This document shows positions 16,407-24,074 of a stretch of 64,000 bases of DNA, piece after piece. The position numbers and the translations under genes were made by a program. The notes beneath the pieces were generated by a model that saw only the letters and a list, made by a program, of their open reading frames with translations, searched no databases and was not told the origin of the DNA. The number at the start of each line of letters is the position of its first letter. Position 1 is the first letter of the stretch. This DNA comes from Agromyces italicus DSM 16388 (lineage in GTDB: Bacteria; Actinomycetota; Actinomycetes; Actinomycetales; Microbacteriaceae): the NCBI RefSeq assembly GCF_000421545.1, contig NZ_ATXF01000005.1:186001-250000 (forward strand), given 5' to 3'.

Positions 16407-17257
16407 GCGGCACCGCAGGCGCGCACCCCGCGACCGGCGCACGCCTCACGACCGGCACGGCCCCCGCGACCGGCACCAACGGGCCCCGGCGCGGCCCGCT
16501 CGCGACCCTGAACCCCCTCGCCAAGCTCGCCGCTCCGCTGCCCGCGATGCTCGTCGTCGTGTTCAGCCGCGACATGCTGCTGCCGCTCGCGTTCATCGTG
16601 CTCCCGCTCCTCGTGCTGCTCCTCGGCGCCCGGCTCCCGGGCCGGGTCGTCGCGGCGCTGCTCGTCGGCACCCCGCTCGCGGCGGCGGTGCTGGGCGTCA
16701 GCTTCGGGGTGTGGGTCGACCCGGCCGGGCTCTCGGGCCCGGCGACCGCCACCGTGCTCTTCTCGATCGGCGGGTGGAGCTTCACGCTCGCCGCCTACCT
16801 CGTCGGGTTCACGACGGGTCTGCGCATCCTCGCCATCCTGATGCTGTCGCTCATGGCCGGCATGACCTCGGCAGGTCCCGAGTTCGTGCGCGCGATGGTG
16901 CAGAACCTCCGGGTGCCGTACCGCATCGGCTACACGGCGCTCGCGGCGCTGCGCTTCGTGCCGCGCTTCGGGCACGAGCTCGAGATCATCCGGGCGGCGC
17001 ACCGGGTGCGCGGCACCGTACGCGGCCGCGGCCCGATCGCGGCGACCCGCCGCGCGCTCGGCACGGCGGTGCCGCTGCTCGCCTCGGCGATCCGGCACGC
17101 CGAGCGCGTGGCCCTCGCGATGGATGCCCGCGCCTTCGGCGCCCACGCCACCCGCACGGAGCGGGTCCAGAGCCCGTGGCGGCGGCGCGACACCCTCTTC
17201 GTCGCCGGCTTCGTCTCGGTGAGCGCCGTCATCGCGTGGCTCACCTGGGGCCGCTGA
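16403..17257 (+). CDS. ECF importer transmembrane scaffold, EcfT
   Basis: 284 residues. A Thr/Ala-rich N-terminal tail is followed by hydrophobic segments (about residues 45-100, 110-165, 260-280). The cytoplasmic coupling helices carry the two Ala-Arg-Gly-type motifs expected for EcfT (around VRGTVRGRG and ALAMDARAFG). EcfT couples ATP hydrolysis by EcfA/A' to toppling of a substrate-specific S protein in the membrane. Start ATG 16403 overlaps the stop of the ATPase gene. A strong hairpin follows, so the operon is two genes and the S component must be encoded elsewhere. Confidence 0.85.
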   Translation: MSGTAGAHPATGARLTTGTAPATGTNGPRRGPLATLNPLAKLAAPLPAMLVVVFSRDMLLPLAFIVLPLLVLLLGARLPGRVVAALLVGTPLAAAVLGVSFGVWVDPAGLSGPATATVLFSIGGWSFTLAAYLVGFTTGLRILAILMLSLMAGMTSAGPEFVRAMVQNLRVPYRIGYTALAALRFVPRFGHELEIIRAAHRVRGTVRGRGPIAATRRALGTAVPLLASAIRHAERVALAMDARAFGAHATRTERVQSPWRRRDTLFVAGFVSVSAVIAWLTWGR

Positions 17258-17311
17258 CGCGCAACGCGCCCCGGCGGGGCCCCGCGCCCCCCGTGCCGCG
17301 GCGCGAAACGA

Positions 17312-17342
17312 AGAAGGGTCGGATGCGGCATCCGACCCTTCT
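17312..17342. terminator. Strong bidirectional terminator
   Basis: AGAAGGGTCGGATGC-G-GCATCCGACCCTTCT: 15-bp perfect inverted repeat between the convergent ecfT and FKBP genes. Confidence 0.8.
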
Positions 17343-17355
17343 CACCCTCGGTCGA

Positions 17356-18321
17356 CTACGCCGCGGGCGCGGTGTCCTGGATCTCGACGAGGAACACGAG
17401 CGTCTGCCCGCCGAGGTCGTGCGCGGCGGGGTCGGTGCCGTAGGCGTACTCGGGCGGGATCACGACGATGAGCTTCGTTCCGACCTTCTGGCCGACGAGC
17501 GCAGCGCCGAAGCCCTGGATGACGCCGTCGGTCGTGAACGTCGAGGCCTCTCCGCGGGTGTAGCTCTGGTCGAAGACCTCACCCGAGTCCCAGCTGATGC
17601 CCTGGTAGTGCACCGTGACGCTGTCGCCCTCGCCGACGGTGTCGCCGTCGCCCTCTTCGAGCACCTTCATCTGAAGTTCGGTCGGCGCGTCGACCTTCGG
17701 CAGGGTGACGGTGGGGGCCTCGCCCTCGGCGCCGAACTCCACCTCCGGCACGTTCTCGGTCCACTCGCCGGGCTTCAGCGGCTCCTGCACCTCGACGACG
17801 TCGACGACGATGACGACGTCCTCGTCGGCCGCGAGGCCGATCTGCTCGTTGCCCTGGCCGTCGTAGAGCGCCGAGGCGGGCGCGACCGTCACGGTGCGCG
17901 AGCCCAGCGGAACGCAGTCGACACCCGCGCGGAACGCGTCGAACACGCTCTCGTCGCCCACCGTGAGCTGGGCGGGCTGCGAGAGGAGCTGCTCGCCCGA
18001 GGCGCCCGAGAACAGCGTCACGACGGCGTTGATCTTCTGGCCGGCTTCGGTCGCGTCGCCGTCGCCCTCGATGGCGACCGTGCGTTGGAGCTCCTCTGCC
18101 TCGAGCGGAGTCGTGAAGGTCGCGGTGGGCGATTCCGAGAACTCGCCCTCGACCGTCACCCCGTCGCTGAGGGCCCCGGCTTCGACCTCCATGCAGGCGG
18201 CGGCGGTGGCGTCGGGGGTCTCGGATGCCTCGGTGCTGCCGCCGCTCGCGCAACCGGCGAGGAGCAGGGCGGCCGCGGTGGCGAGCGCGAAGGGCGCGCC
18301 ACGGCGCAGGGCACGATTCAT
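17356..18321 (-). CDS. FKBP-type peptidyl-prolyl cis-trans isomerase, lipoprotein
   Basis: 321 residues. The signal peptide ends in lipobox LLLAGC (Cys about 24), so the enzyme is anchored outside the membrane. The C-terminal FKBP domain shows GDSVTVHYQGISWDSGEVFDQSY, IQGFGAALVGQKVGTKLIVVIPPEYAYG and LVFLVEI. The preceding ~140 residues look like a second, degenerate FKBP unit, a common actinobacterial arrangement. It speeds proline isomerisation in exported proteins. ATG 18321 begins directly before the basic n-region (MNRALRRG). Confidence 0.9.
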   Translation of the reverse strand: MNRALRRGAPFALATAAALLLAGCASGGSTEASETPDATAAACMEVEAGALSDGVTVEGEFSESPTATFTTPLEAEELQRTVAIEGDGDATEAGQKINAVVTLFSGASGEQLLSQPAQLTVGDESVFDAFRAGVDCVPLGSRTVTVAPASALYDGQGNEQIGLAADEDVVIVVDVVEVQEPLKPGEWTENVPEVEFGAEGEAPTVTLPKVDAPTELQMKVLEEGDGDTVGEGDSVTVHYQGISWDSGEVFDQSYTRGEASTFTTDGVIQGFGAALVGQKVGTKLIVVIPPEYAYGTDPAAHDLGGQTLVFLVEIQDTAPAA

Positions 18322-18433
18322 GGAGTGACTCGATTCGATCGGAGGACGTGATGCAAGTGCATCCAGTCTGCACCGTTCGCCTTTCGATTGCCTGAATCCC
18401 ACGAATCGGGCCGATCAGGGCCAGAATGGGCGC

Positions 18434-19276
18434 ATGGGGGAGACGACGAGCGAGCCTGATTTCGTCGGGGGGTTCACGGCTGTCACCGGTTCCCACGCCG
18501 CACTCGACGAGGCGGTCTGGAATCCGATCTCGATGGCGACGGTGGCCAGGTCGAGACCGCGTTTCGACGAGTCGGTGCTCGACGCGTGCGCGGGCGACGG
18601 CGCCTCGGCGCTGCCGACGGCCGAGCTCGTGGGGCCGGGCGGCGTCGTCGACGCGGTCGACCTGTCCGCCGAGCTCGTCGAGATCGCCCGTGAGCGTGCC
18701 GGCGAACGCCTGCCGCAGCTGCGGCTCCACGTCGCCGACGTCACCGAGTGGGAGCCGACGGGCTACGACCTCGTGCAGTGCGTGCTCGGGGTGCTCGACT
18801 TCGACGACCTCGACGACGGCGCCCGTCACCTGATCGAACGCGCACGGCCGGGCGGGCGGGCCGCGATCACGGTGTGGGCGCGCGGCGCGTTCGATCCACT
18901 GCCCGAGCTGCTCGCCGAGGCGCTCCCCGACGGCGGCGCCTCGCTCGATGCCGCCGCACCGCCGGCCGCGGGCCGCGCATCGATCGACACGGCCGGCAGC
19001 CTCGCGCAGTGGCTCACGAGGCTCGGCCTCGCCGGGGTGCGGGCGCACACGGTGCAGCGGCATCTCGAGCTGACGCCGGAGCTCTCGTGGACGCTCGTCG
19101 ACGGCACCGCGCTGCGCTTCATGCTCGGCGGCCTCGGCGCGCCGGCGGTCGAGAAGGTGCGGCGGCGCTTCCTCGCGGCGATCGAGGAGCGCGGTATCGC
19201 GTCCATCGACGTGACGACGCTCATCGCGATCGGGCAGCGTCCGGCAGCGACGAAGGGTCGAGGTCGAACCCGTTGA
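18434..19276 (+). CDS. Class I SAM-dependent methyltransferase
   Basis: 280 residues. Motif I is VLDACAGDGASALPTAELVG (a DxCAGDGxSA variant of DxGxGxG), followed by the acidic motif II DAVDLSAELVEIARERAG and motif III-like LHVADVTEWEP. The product PGGRAAITVWARG strand fits the Methyltransf_25/11 group. The substrate is unknown. It starts with ATG 18434, which a weak CAGAAT box precedes by 6 bases; no ribosome site is seen. It is divergent from the FKBP gene and separated by a MerR-type promoter from the hydrolase. Confidence 0.8.
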   Translation: MGETTSEPDFVGGFTAVTGSHAALDEAVWNPISMATVARSRPRFDESVLDACAGDGASALPTAELVGPGGVVDAVDLSAELVEIARERAGERLPQLRLHVADVTEWEPTGYDLVQCVLGVLDFDDLDDGARHLIERARPGGRAAITVWARGAFDPLPELLAEALPDGGASLDAAAPPAAGRASIDTAGSLAQWLTRLGLAGVRAHTVQRHLELTPELSWTLVDGTALRFMLGGLGAPAVEKVRRRFLAAIEERGIASIDVTTLIAIGQRPAATKGRGRTR

Positions 19277-19285
19277 AGTCGCGGC

Positions 19286-19316
19286 TTGACCTTGACCTAA
19301 GGTCACGGTGCAGGCT
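19286..19316 (+). promoter_or_regulatory. MerR-type promoter with 19-bp spacer and operator dyad
   Basis: -35 TTGACC (19286-19291), 19-base spacer, -10 CAGGCT (19311-19316), then 6 bases to ATG 19323. The spacer contains the perfect dyad TGACCT-A-AGGTCA (19293-19305). An over-long spacer with a central dyad is diagnostic of MerR-activated promoters; a merR gene is second in this operon. Confidence 0.75.
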
Positions 19317-19322
19317 GACGAC

Positions 19323-20141
19323 ATGATCACGACGAAGGCAACGACAGCAACCGAATCCGACACGACCTGGACCGGCATGGTGCCGGTCGACGACACCGCC
19401 CTGGCGGTCACCGACACCGGTGGCCCCGGCATCCCCGTGCTCTACCTGAACGGCGCGTACGCCTCGAAGCGGCACTGGCGACGCGTCATCGCCGACCTCG
19501 GGCCGGGTTATCGTCACCTCAGCTTCGACGAGCGCGCTCGCGGCACGTCGAAGCTCGCGGCCGACTACTCGTTCGAGGCCTGCATCCGCGACATCGACGC
19601 CGTTCTCGAGGCGAGGGGCGTCGACCGGGCGCTGCTGGTGGGATGGTCGTACGGAGCCCTGCTCGGCGTGCACTGGGCCAGCAGGAACCCGGGCCGCACG
19701 CTGGGCGTGGTGGGGGTCGACGGCCCGTACCCGGTCGGCTGGACCGACGAGGCCGGCCACGACGAGATCAGGAAGGTCTTCGCTCGGATGAAGCCGATGA
19801 TGCCACTGATTCGCCCCATGGGCCTCGCGGCGCGGTTCTCCGCCGAGACGCATGCGGATCTCGCCATCGAGTCCCACCTGCTGCACGCCGCCCTCGAACC
19901 GACCCTCGACAGCCTGACCGTGCCCGTCCGCTACGTCGTCGCCTCCGGCGAGGCGGTCGGCAGCCGCGACGACCTGCAGGAGCAGATGCGCAAGGCCCTC
20001 GACCCGATACTGGTTCGCAACCCGAACCTGAAGGTGGGCGCGAAGGTCGCGAGCAACCACGGGAGCATCCTTCGAAAGGACTCGCCCGCGGTGGCGGCGG
20101 TCGTGCGCGAGGTCGCAGCCCTCGATCGCCCGGTACGTTGA
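19323..20141 (+). CDS. Alpha/beta hydrolase under MerR control
   Basis: 272 residues. PVLYLNGAYASKRHW is the oxyanion strand, and LLVGWSYGALLG is the nucleophile elbow (G-W-S-Y-G, Ser about residue 109). RYVVASGEAVGSRDD places the acid, and the late NHGSILRKD gives the His. Typical single-domain hydrolase size. Substrate unknown; co-transcription with a MerR regulator suggests a response to a small toxic compound, possibly its own substrate. The ATG lies 6 bases after the -10, so translation is probably leaderless. Confidence 0.85.
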   Translation: MITTKATTATESDTTWTGMVPVDDTALAVTDTGGPGIPVLYLNGAYASKRHWRRVIADLGPGYRHLSFDERARGTSKLAADYSFEACIRDIDAVLEARGVDRALLVGWSYGALLGVHWASRNPGRTLGVVGVDGPYPVGWTDEAGHDEIRKVFARMKPMMPLIRPMGLAARFSAETHADLAIESHLLHAALEPTLDSLTVPVRYVVASGEAVGSRDDLQEQMRKALDPILVRNPNLKVGAKVASNHGSILRKDSPAVAAVVREVAALDRPVR

Positions 20142-20145
20142 CGGA

Positions 20146-20922
20146 ATGATGGGCGGACTCACGATCGGGCAGGCGGCGGCATACGCGGGCGTCACGGTGA
20201 GGACCGTGCGGCACTACCACCGGCTCGGACTGGTCGATGAACCCCGGCGCGACAGCTCCGGGTATCGCCGATACGGGTCGGACGCGCTGCTGCGGCTGGT
20301 GCAGGTTCGGACGATGGCGACCGCGGGGGTGCCGCTCGCCGAGATCGGGGAGCTGCTCGACGCCGACGCCGAGCGGTTCACGGCCGCCATCGTCGACGTC
20401 GAGCGACGGCTGAACGATCGGATCGCCGACCTGGTCGGCCGCCGCGACACGCTGCACCGGCTCGCCGACGGCGACCGGGCCCTGCTGCCCGACCGCGCGT
20501 GCGCGGTGCTCGACACGATGCGCGATCTCGGGTTCGACTCCGAGTACGTCGCCGGCCAGCGCGAGGCGCTCGTGCTGGCCCTCGCGCTGTTGCCGGGCGG
20601 CTTCGACGGGTTCCTGACCCAGCTCGAGCTCCGGCTGGGCGACGCCGGGTACGTCGAGCTGACCAAGCGCGGCTGGGAGGCCGAGGGGTGGGACGAGCAC
20701 GACCCGCGCATCGAGGAGCTCGCGATCGCCACGGCCGACCACTACCTCGCAAACCCGTCCCTGATGGGCGATCCCGACGTCCTGCGCTCCTGGATCCAGG
20801 CATCGACCAAGTACGCGCTGATCAACACCCACGGCGAGGGCCAGGCGCCGATCTCGTCCAGGCTGACCGCCCTCACGGAGGCCAGGCTCCGGGCCGCGGG
20901 CGTGCCCGTGCCGCGCGAGTGA
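20146..20922 (+). CDS. MerR-family transcriptional regulator
   Basis: 258 residues. LTIGQAAAYAGVTVRTVRHYHRLGLV followed by DSSGYRRYGSDALLRLVQVRTM is the MerR winged-helix DNA-binding domain. A coiled-coil dimerisation helix (about residues 75-110) and an uncharacterised C-terminal domain of ~140 residues follow. Only 4 bases separate it from the hydrolase stop. It should bind the dyad at 19293-19305 and twist the 19-bp-spacer promoter, so it probably controls its own operon. Two tandem ATGs (20146/20149) are possible starts. Confidence 0.9.
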   Translation: MMGGLTIGQAAAYAGVTVRTVRHYHRLGLVDEPRRDSSGYRRYGSDALLRLVQVRTMATAGVPLAEIGELLDADAERFTAAIVDVERRLNDRIADLVGRRDTLHRLADGDRALLPDRACAVLDTMRDLGFDSEYVAGQREALVLALALLPGGFDGFLTQLELRLGDAGYVELTKRGWEAEGWDEHDPRIEELAIATADHYLANPSLMGDPDVLRSWIQASTKYALINTHGEGQAPISSRLTALTEARLRAAGVPVPRE

Positions 20923-20926
20923 TCGC

Positions 20927-21769
20927 CTACTCGGCCGGCGCGGCGCCCGTGGCGACCGCGCGGGTCTCGTCGTTCGACCATTGGCTCCAGGAGCCGGGGT
21001 AGAGCGCGGCGTCGACCCCTGCCAGTGCGAGCGCCGCGACGGCGTGCGCGGCGGTGACGCCCGATCCGCAGTACGCGCCGACGGTGACGCCCGGCCGGGC
21101 GCCGAGCACGGCGAAGCGCTCCCGCAGCTCGTCGGCGGGCAGGAATCGTCCGCTCGCGTCGAGGCTGCCGGCGCTCGGCGCGGAGCGCGCGCCTGGGATA
21201 TGGCCGGCACGGGGGTCGATCGGCTCGACCTCGCCGCGGTAGCGCTCGCCGGCCCGCGCGTCGAGCAGCACTCCCCCGGCCGGAAGCGCGGCGGCCGCAT
21301 CGGCGTCGATGACCGGCATACCGCCGAAGCGCGCGGTCGCGTCACCGGGTTCGGGCGCGACCCGGCCCGTTTCGAGCGGATGCCCCGCCGCCCGCCATAC
21401 GGCGAGCGCGCCGTCGAGCATCCGCACGTCGGCGACGCCGGCGTGGCGCAACAGCCACCAGGCCCGCGCGGCCGACTGGTTGCCGAGGTCGTCGGTCACG
21501 ACGACGGTGTCGCCGTCGCGAAGGCCCCAGCGGCGCATCGCCTCGGTGAGTGCCTGCTCGCTCGGCAGCGGGTGCCGGCCCTCGCCCACGACGTCGTGAT
21601 CGGCGAGCTCGCGGTCGAGGTCGACGTACACGGCACCCGGGATGTGCCCGGCGAGGTGCGCCTCGGTGCCGTCGGGCGCGGCGAGCGACCAGCGCACGTC
21701 GAGCACGACCGTGCGCTGGCCCGTGGCGAGGCGTTCTGCGAGCTCGGCGGCGTCGATGAGGATCGGCAT
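20927..21769 (-). CDS. Two-domain rhodanese sulfurtransferase
   Basis: 280 residues: N-terminal rhodanese domain (VVLDVRWSL, HIPGAVYVDLD, VVVTDDLGNQSAARAWWLLRHAGV) without Cys, and C-terminal catalytic domain (LLDARAGERYRGE, AGHIPGARSAPSA) with the active-site loop AYCGSGVTA. CGSGVT is the loop typical of thiosulfate/3-mercaptopyruvate sulfurtransferases (SseA/SseB-like). It moves sulfane sulfur to cyanide or thiols in the cytosol. It converges on the merR gene with only 4 bases between stops, so no separate terminator fits there. Confidence 0.9.
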   Translation of the reverse strand: MPILIDAAELAERLATGQRTVVLDVRWSLAAPDGTEAHLAGHIPGAVYVDLDRELADHDVVGEGRHPLPSEQALTEAMRRWGLRDGDTVVVTDDLGNQSAARAWWLLRHAGVADVRMLDGALAVWRAAGHPLETGRVAPEPGDATARFGGMPVIDADAAAALPAGGVLLDARAGERYRGEVEPIDPRAGHIPGARSAPSAGSLDASGRFLPADELRERFAVLGARPGVTVGAYCGSGVTAAHAVAALALAGVDAALYPGSWSQWSNDETRAVATGAAPAE

Positions 21770-21925
21770 GCTCCCATCCTGCCGCCTGCACCTGCGGAAA
21801 TGCTCGCTGCACCCCGGACGGACGCAGCGCGAGCGAGCGTTCTGCACGCAGCATCCGCGTCTCTGTTGCATAACGGCGGCTTGCGGATGCCTCGTCGCGC
21901 ACCGTATCGTCGACAGCGTCGATTT

Positions 21926-21947
21926 AGTGACCGAATGGTCGGTCATG
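21926..21947. promoter_or_regulatory. PaaR-like operator before the ABC importer
   Basis: A 22-bp imperfect palindrome with inner halves GACCGA and TCGGTC, 58 bp before the substrate-binding-protein start. It matches the PaaR pattern seen at the paaA/paaI and paaJ promoters (ACCG followed at the right spacing by CGGT) but deviates in the outer bases. Confidence 0.5.
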
Positions 21948-22005
21948 AATCCGTCCCCCACCTCAACGACGAGAACCCCCTGCGGGCTCAAAGGAGAGTT
22001 CACCC

Positions 22006-23199
22006 ATGCACCGTGCGCAGCGCCGCCTGCTCATCCCCGCCGCCGTCGCGGCATCCATCGCACTCGCCCTCACCGGTTGCGGCGCCTCCAACTTCGGCGG
22101 CGACTCCGGCGGCGACGGCGCCTCGGAGGAGGGCCCCATCAAGATCGGTGCCGTGCTCGACATCACCGGCGTCGGCGCGAACCTCGGCGTGCCCGAGCAG
22201 AACACCCTCAACATGCTCGCCGAACAGCTCAACGAGGCCGGCGGCATCGACGGCCGCGAGGTCGAGCTGATCATCAAGGACAACCAGTCCACCGAGGACG
22301 GCGCCGCGAAGGCGACCACCCAGCTGATCGAGAACGACGACGTCGACCTCATCATCGGCTCCTCGCGTACGGGCCCCTCGCTCGCGATGCGCCCCCTCGT
22401 CGAGGCCGCACAAGTGCCGACCATCTCGGTCGCCGCGAACGCCGCGATCGTCGACGGCTCCGAGTGGGTCTTCAAGACCGCGCAGAACGACCTCGTCGTG
22501 CTCGAGCGCATCCTCGACGACGCCGAGGCGAAGGGCTACACGAAGCTCGCCCTCGTACGCGACGCCACCGGCTTCGGCGAGGGCATCGCCGACATCATCA
22601 CCGAGCTCGGTTCCGAGCGCGGCATCACGCTCACCGCGACCGAGTCGTTCGAGCCGAGCGCGACCGACTTCACCGCGCAGATGACGAACATCCGCGCGGC
22701 CGACGCCGACGCCGTCATCATCTGGGGCATCACCCCGTCGGCCGGCCTCGCGCAGGCCGCCTACGTGCAGCTCGGCGTCGACAAGCCGGTCTACCAGTCG
22801 CACGGCGTCGCCAACGACGCCTTCTTCGAGGCCGCCGGCCCCGCCGCCGACGGCGTCATCGCCCCGATGGGCCGCCTGCTGGTCGCCGACCAGCTGAGCG
22901 ACGACGACCCCCAGAAGGCCGTCATCGACCAGTTCATCGCCGACTACACCGAGTCGTTCGACTCGGCGCCCTCGAGCTTCGCGGGGCACGCCTACGACGC
23001 GTGGCTCGTCGGCACGAAGGCCATCGAAGAGGCCGGCACCGACCCCGAGGCGCTCCGCGACGCGATCGAGGCGACGACCGACGTCGTCGGCATCTCGGGC
23101 ATCTTCACGATGACCCCCGAGAACCACTCGGGCCTCACGGCCGACGCCCTCATCATGGCGCTCGCCGAGGGCGGCCGCTGGACGCTCTACGAAGAGTGA
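22006..23199 (+). CDS. ABC importer substrate-binding lipoprotein, branched-chain amino acid (LivK) type
   Basis: 397 residues. Lipoprotein signal with lipobox ALTGC (Cys25). The mature protein is a type I periplasmic-binding fold: IKIGAVLDITGVGANLG, NMLAEQLNEAGGIDGREVELIIKDNQS and VAANAAIVDG. In the HAAT family these bind branched-chain amino acids, amides, urea or aromatic acids. An AGGAG ribosome site lies 9 bases before ATG 22006. It is first in a four-gene operon with permease and ATPase genes. The PaaR-like operator upstream raises the possibility of an aromatic-acid ligand such as phenylacetate; this is inference. Confidence 0.88.
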   Translation: MHRAQRRLLIPAAVAASIALALTGCGASNFGGDSGGDGASEEGPIKIGAVLDITGVGANLGVPEQNTLNMLAEQLNEAGGIDGREVELIIKDNQSTEDGAAKATTQLIENDDVDLIIGSSRTGPSLAMRPLVEAAQVPTISVAANAAIVDGSEWVFKTAQNDLVVLERILDDAEAKGYTKLALVRDATGFGEGIADIITELGSERGITLTATESFEPSATDFTAQMTNIRAADADAVIIWGITPSAGLAQAAYVQLGVDKPVYQSHGVANDAFFEAAGPAADGVIAPMGRLLVADQLSDDDPQKAVIDQFIADYTESFDSAPSSFAGHAYDAWLVGTKAIEEAGTDPEALRDAIEATTDVVGISGIFTMTPENHSGLTADALIMALAEGGRWTLYEE

Positions 23200-23203
23200 T
23201 CCG

Positions 23204-24073
23204 TTGACCGACTTCCTCCAGCTGACGGTGGCAGGGCTCTCGCAGGGCTCGGTGTACGCCCTGCTCGCCGTCGGCCTCATCGCCACCTACACGGTGCGGC
23301 ACGTCGTGAACATCGCCCAGGGCGACTACGCGACGCTGGCCGGCCTGGGGAGCATCTCGCTCGTCACGGCCGGCCTGCCGCTGCCCGTCGCGATCCTCAT
23401 CGCGCTCGTCTCGGTCACCCTCGCCTCGGTGCTCATCGAACGCCTCGTGATCTCGCGCGTGAAGAACCTCACGACGCTCGTCTCGATCATCCTCACGCTC
23501 GGCGTCTCGACGCTGCTCCAGGCGATCATGCTGCTCATCTGGGGCGCCGAGGGCAAGCGCCTCCCCGCGTTCCCCGGCAGCGACCTGAACCTCGGCGGCG
23601 TCAGCATCCGCTCGCAGGAGCTCTGGATGCTCGGCGCCCTGGTCGTGGTGGGCGGCGGCGTGCTGCTCTTCTACGAGAAGACCCGCTGGGGCAAGGCGCT
23701 CCGCGCGAGCGCCGAGCAGCCGGTCGCCGCCCGCATCGTCGGCATCTCGCCGGCCGTGGCCTCGGTCATCGCCTTCGCGATCGCCGGCTTCGTCGGCGCC
23801 GCGGCGGGCGTGGTCTCCTCGCCGATCTACCTCTCGATCTGGTCGGGCGGTCTGCTGCTCGGGCTCAAGGGCTTCGTCGCGGCGGTGCTCGGCGGGCTCG
23901 TCTCGTTCCGGGCCGCGATCGTCGGGGCACTGCTGCTCGGCATCATCGAGTCGTACGTGGCCGGCTACGTGGCATCGGGCTGGAAGGATGCGGTCGCGTT
24001 CTTCATCCTCATCATCGTGCTGATCATCCGGCCGGCCGGCCTCGTGCTGCGCCCGAACGCGGTAAGGGTCTGA
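23204..24073 (+). CDS. Branched-chain-type ABC importer permease (LivH-like)
   Basis: 289 residues, about eight hydrophobic segments. LQLTVAGLSQGSVYALLAVGLIATY and VVNIAQGDYATLAGL at the N-terminus and EKTRWGKALRASAEQP VAARIVGI in the coupling loop are typical LivH features. It forms the membrane channel with LivM. TTG at 23204 is the only start that keeps the conserved N-terminus; it lies 4 bases after the preceding stop, so coupling to the upstream gene is likely. Confidence 0.88.
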   Translation: MTDFLQLTVAGLSQGSVYALLAVGLIATYTVRHVVNIAQGDYATLAGLGSISLVTAGLPLPVAILIALVSVTLASVLIERLVISRVKNLTTLVSIILTLGVSTLLQAIMLLIWGAEGKRLPAFPGSDLNLGGVSIRSQELWMLGALVVVGGGVLLFYEKTRWGKALRASAEQPVAARIVGISPAVASVIAFAIAGFVGAAAGVVSSPIYLSIWSGGLLLGLKGFVAAVLGGLVSFRAAIVGALLLGIIESYVAGYVASGWKDAVAFFILIIVLIIRPAGLVLRPNAVRV

Positions 24074-24074
24074 G

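Noticed and set aside
13890-16442. 850-codon minus-strand frame opposite the ECF ATPase
   Set aside because: No motif and compositionally like reversed coding sequence; the plus strand has two full ABC ATPase domains with canonical motifs.
21770-22005. Possible riboswitch before the ABC importer
   Set aside because: The 236-bp spacer shows a PaaR-like palindrome and a plain ribosome site, but no recognisable aptamer core or terminator-antiterminator pair.
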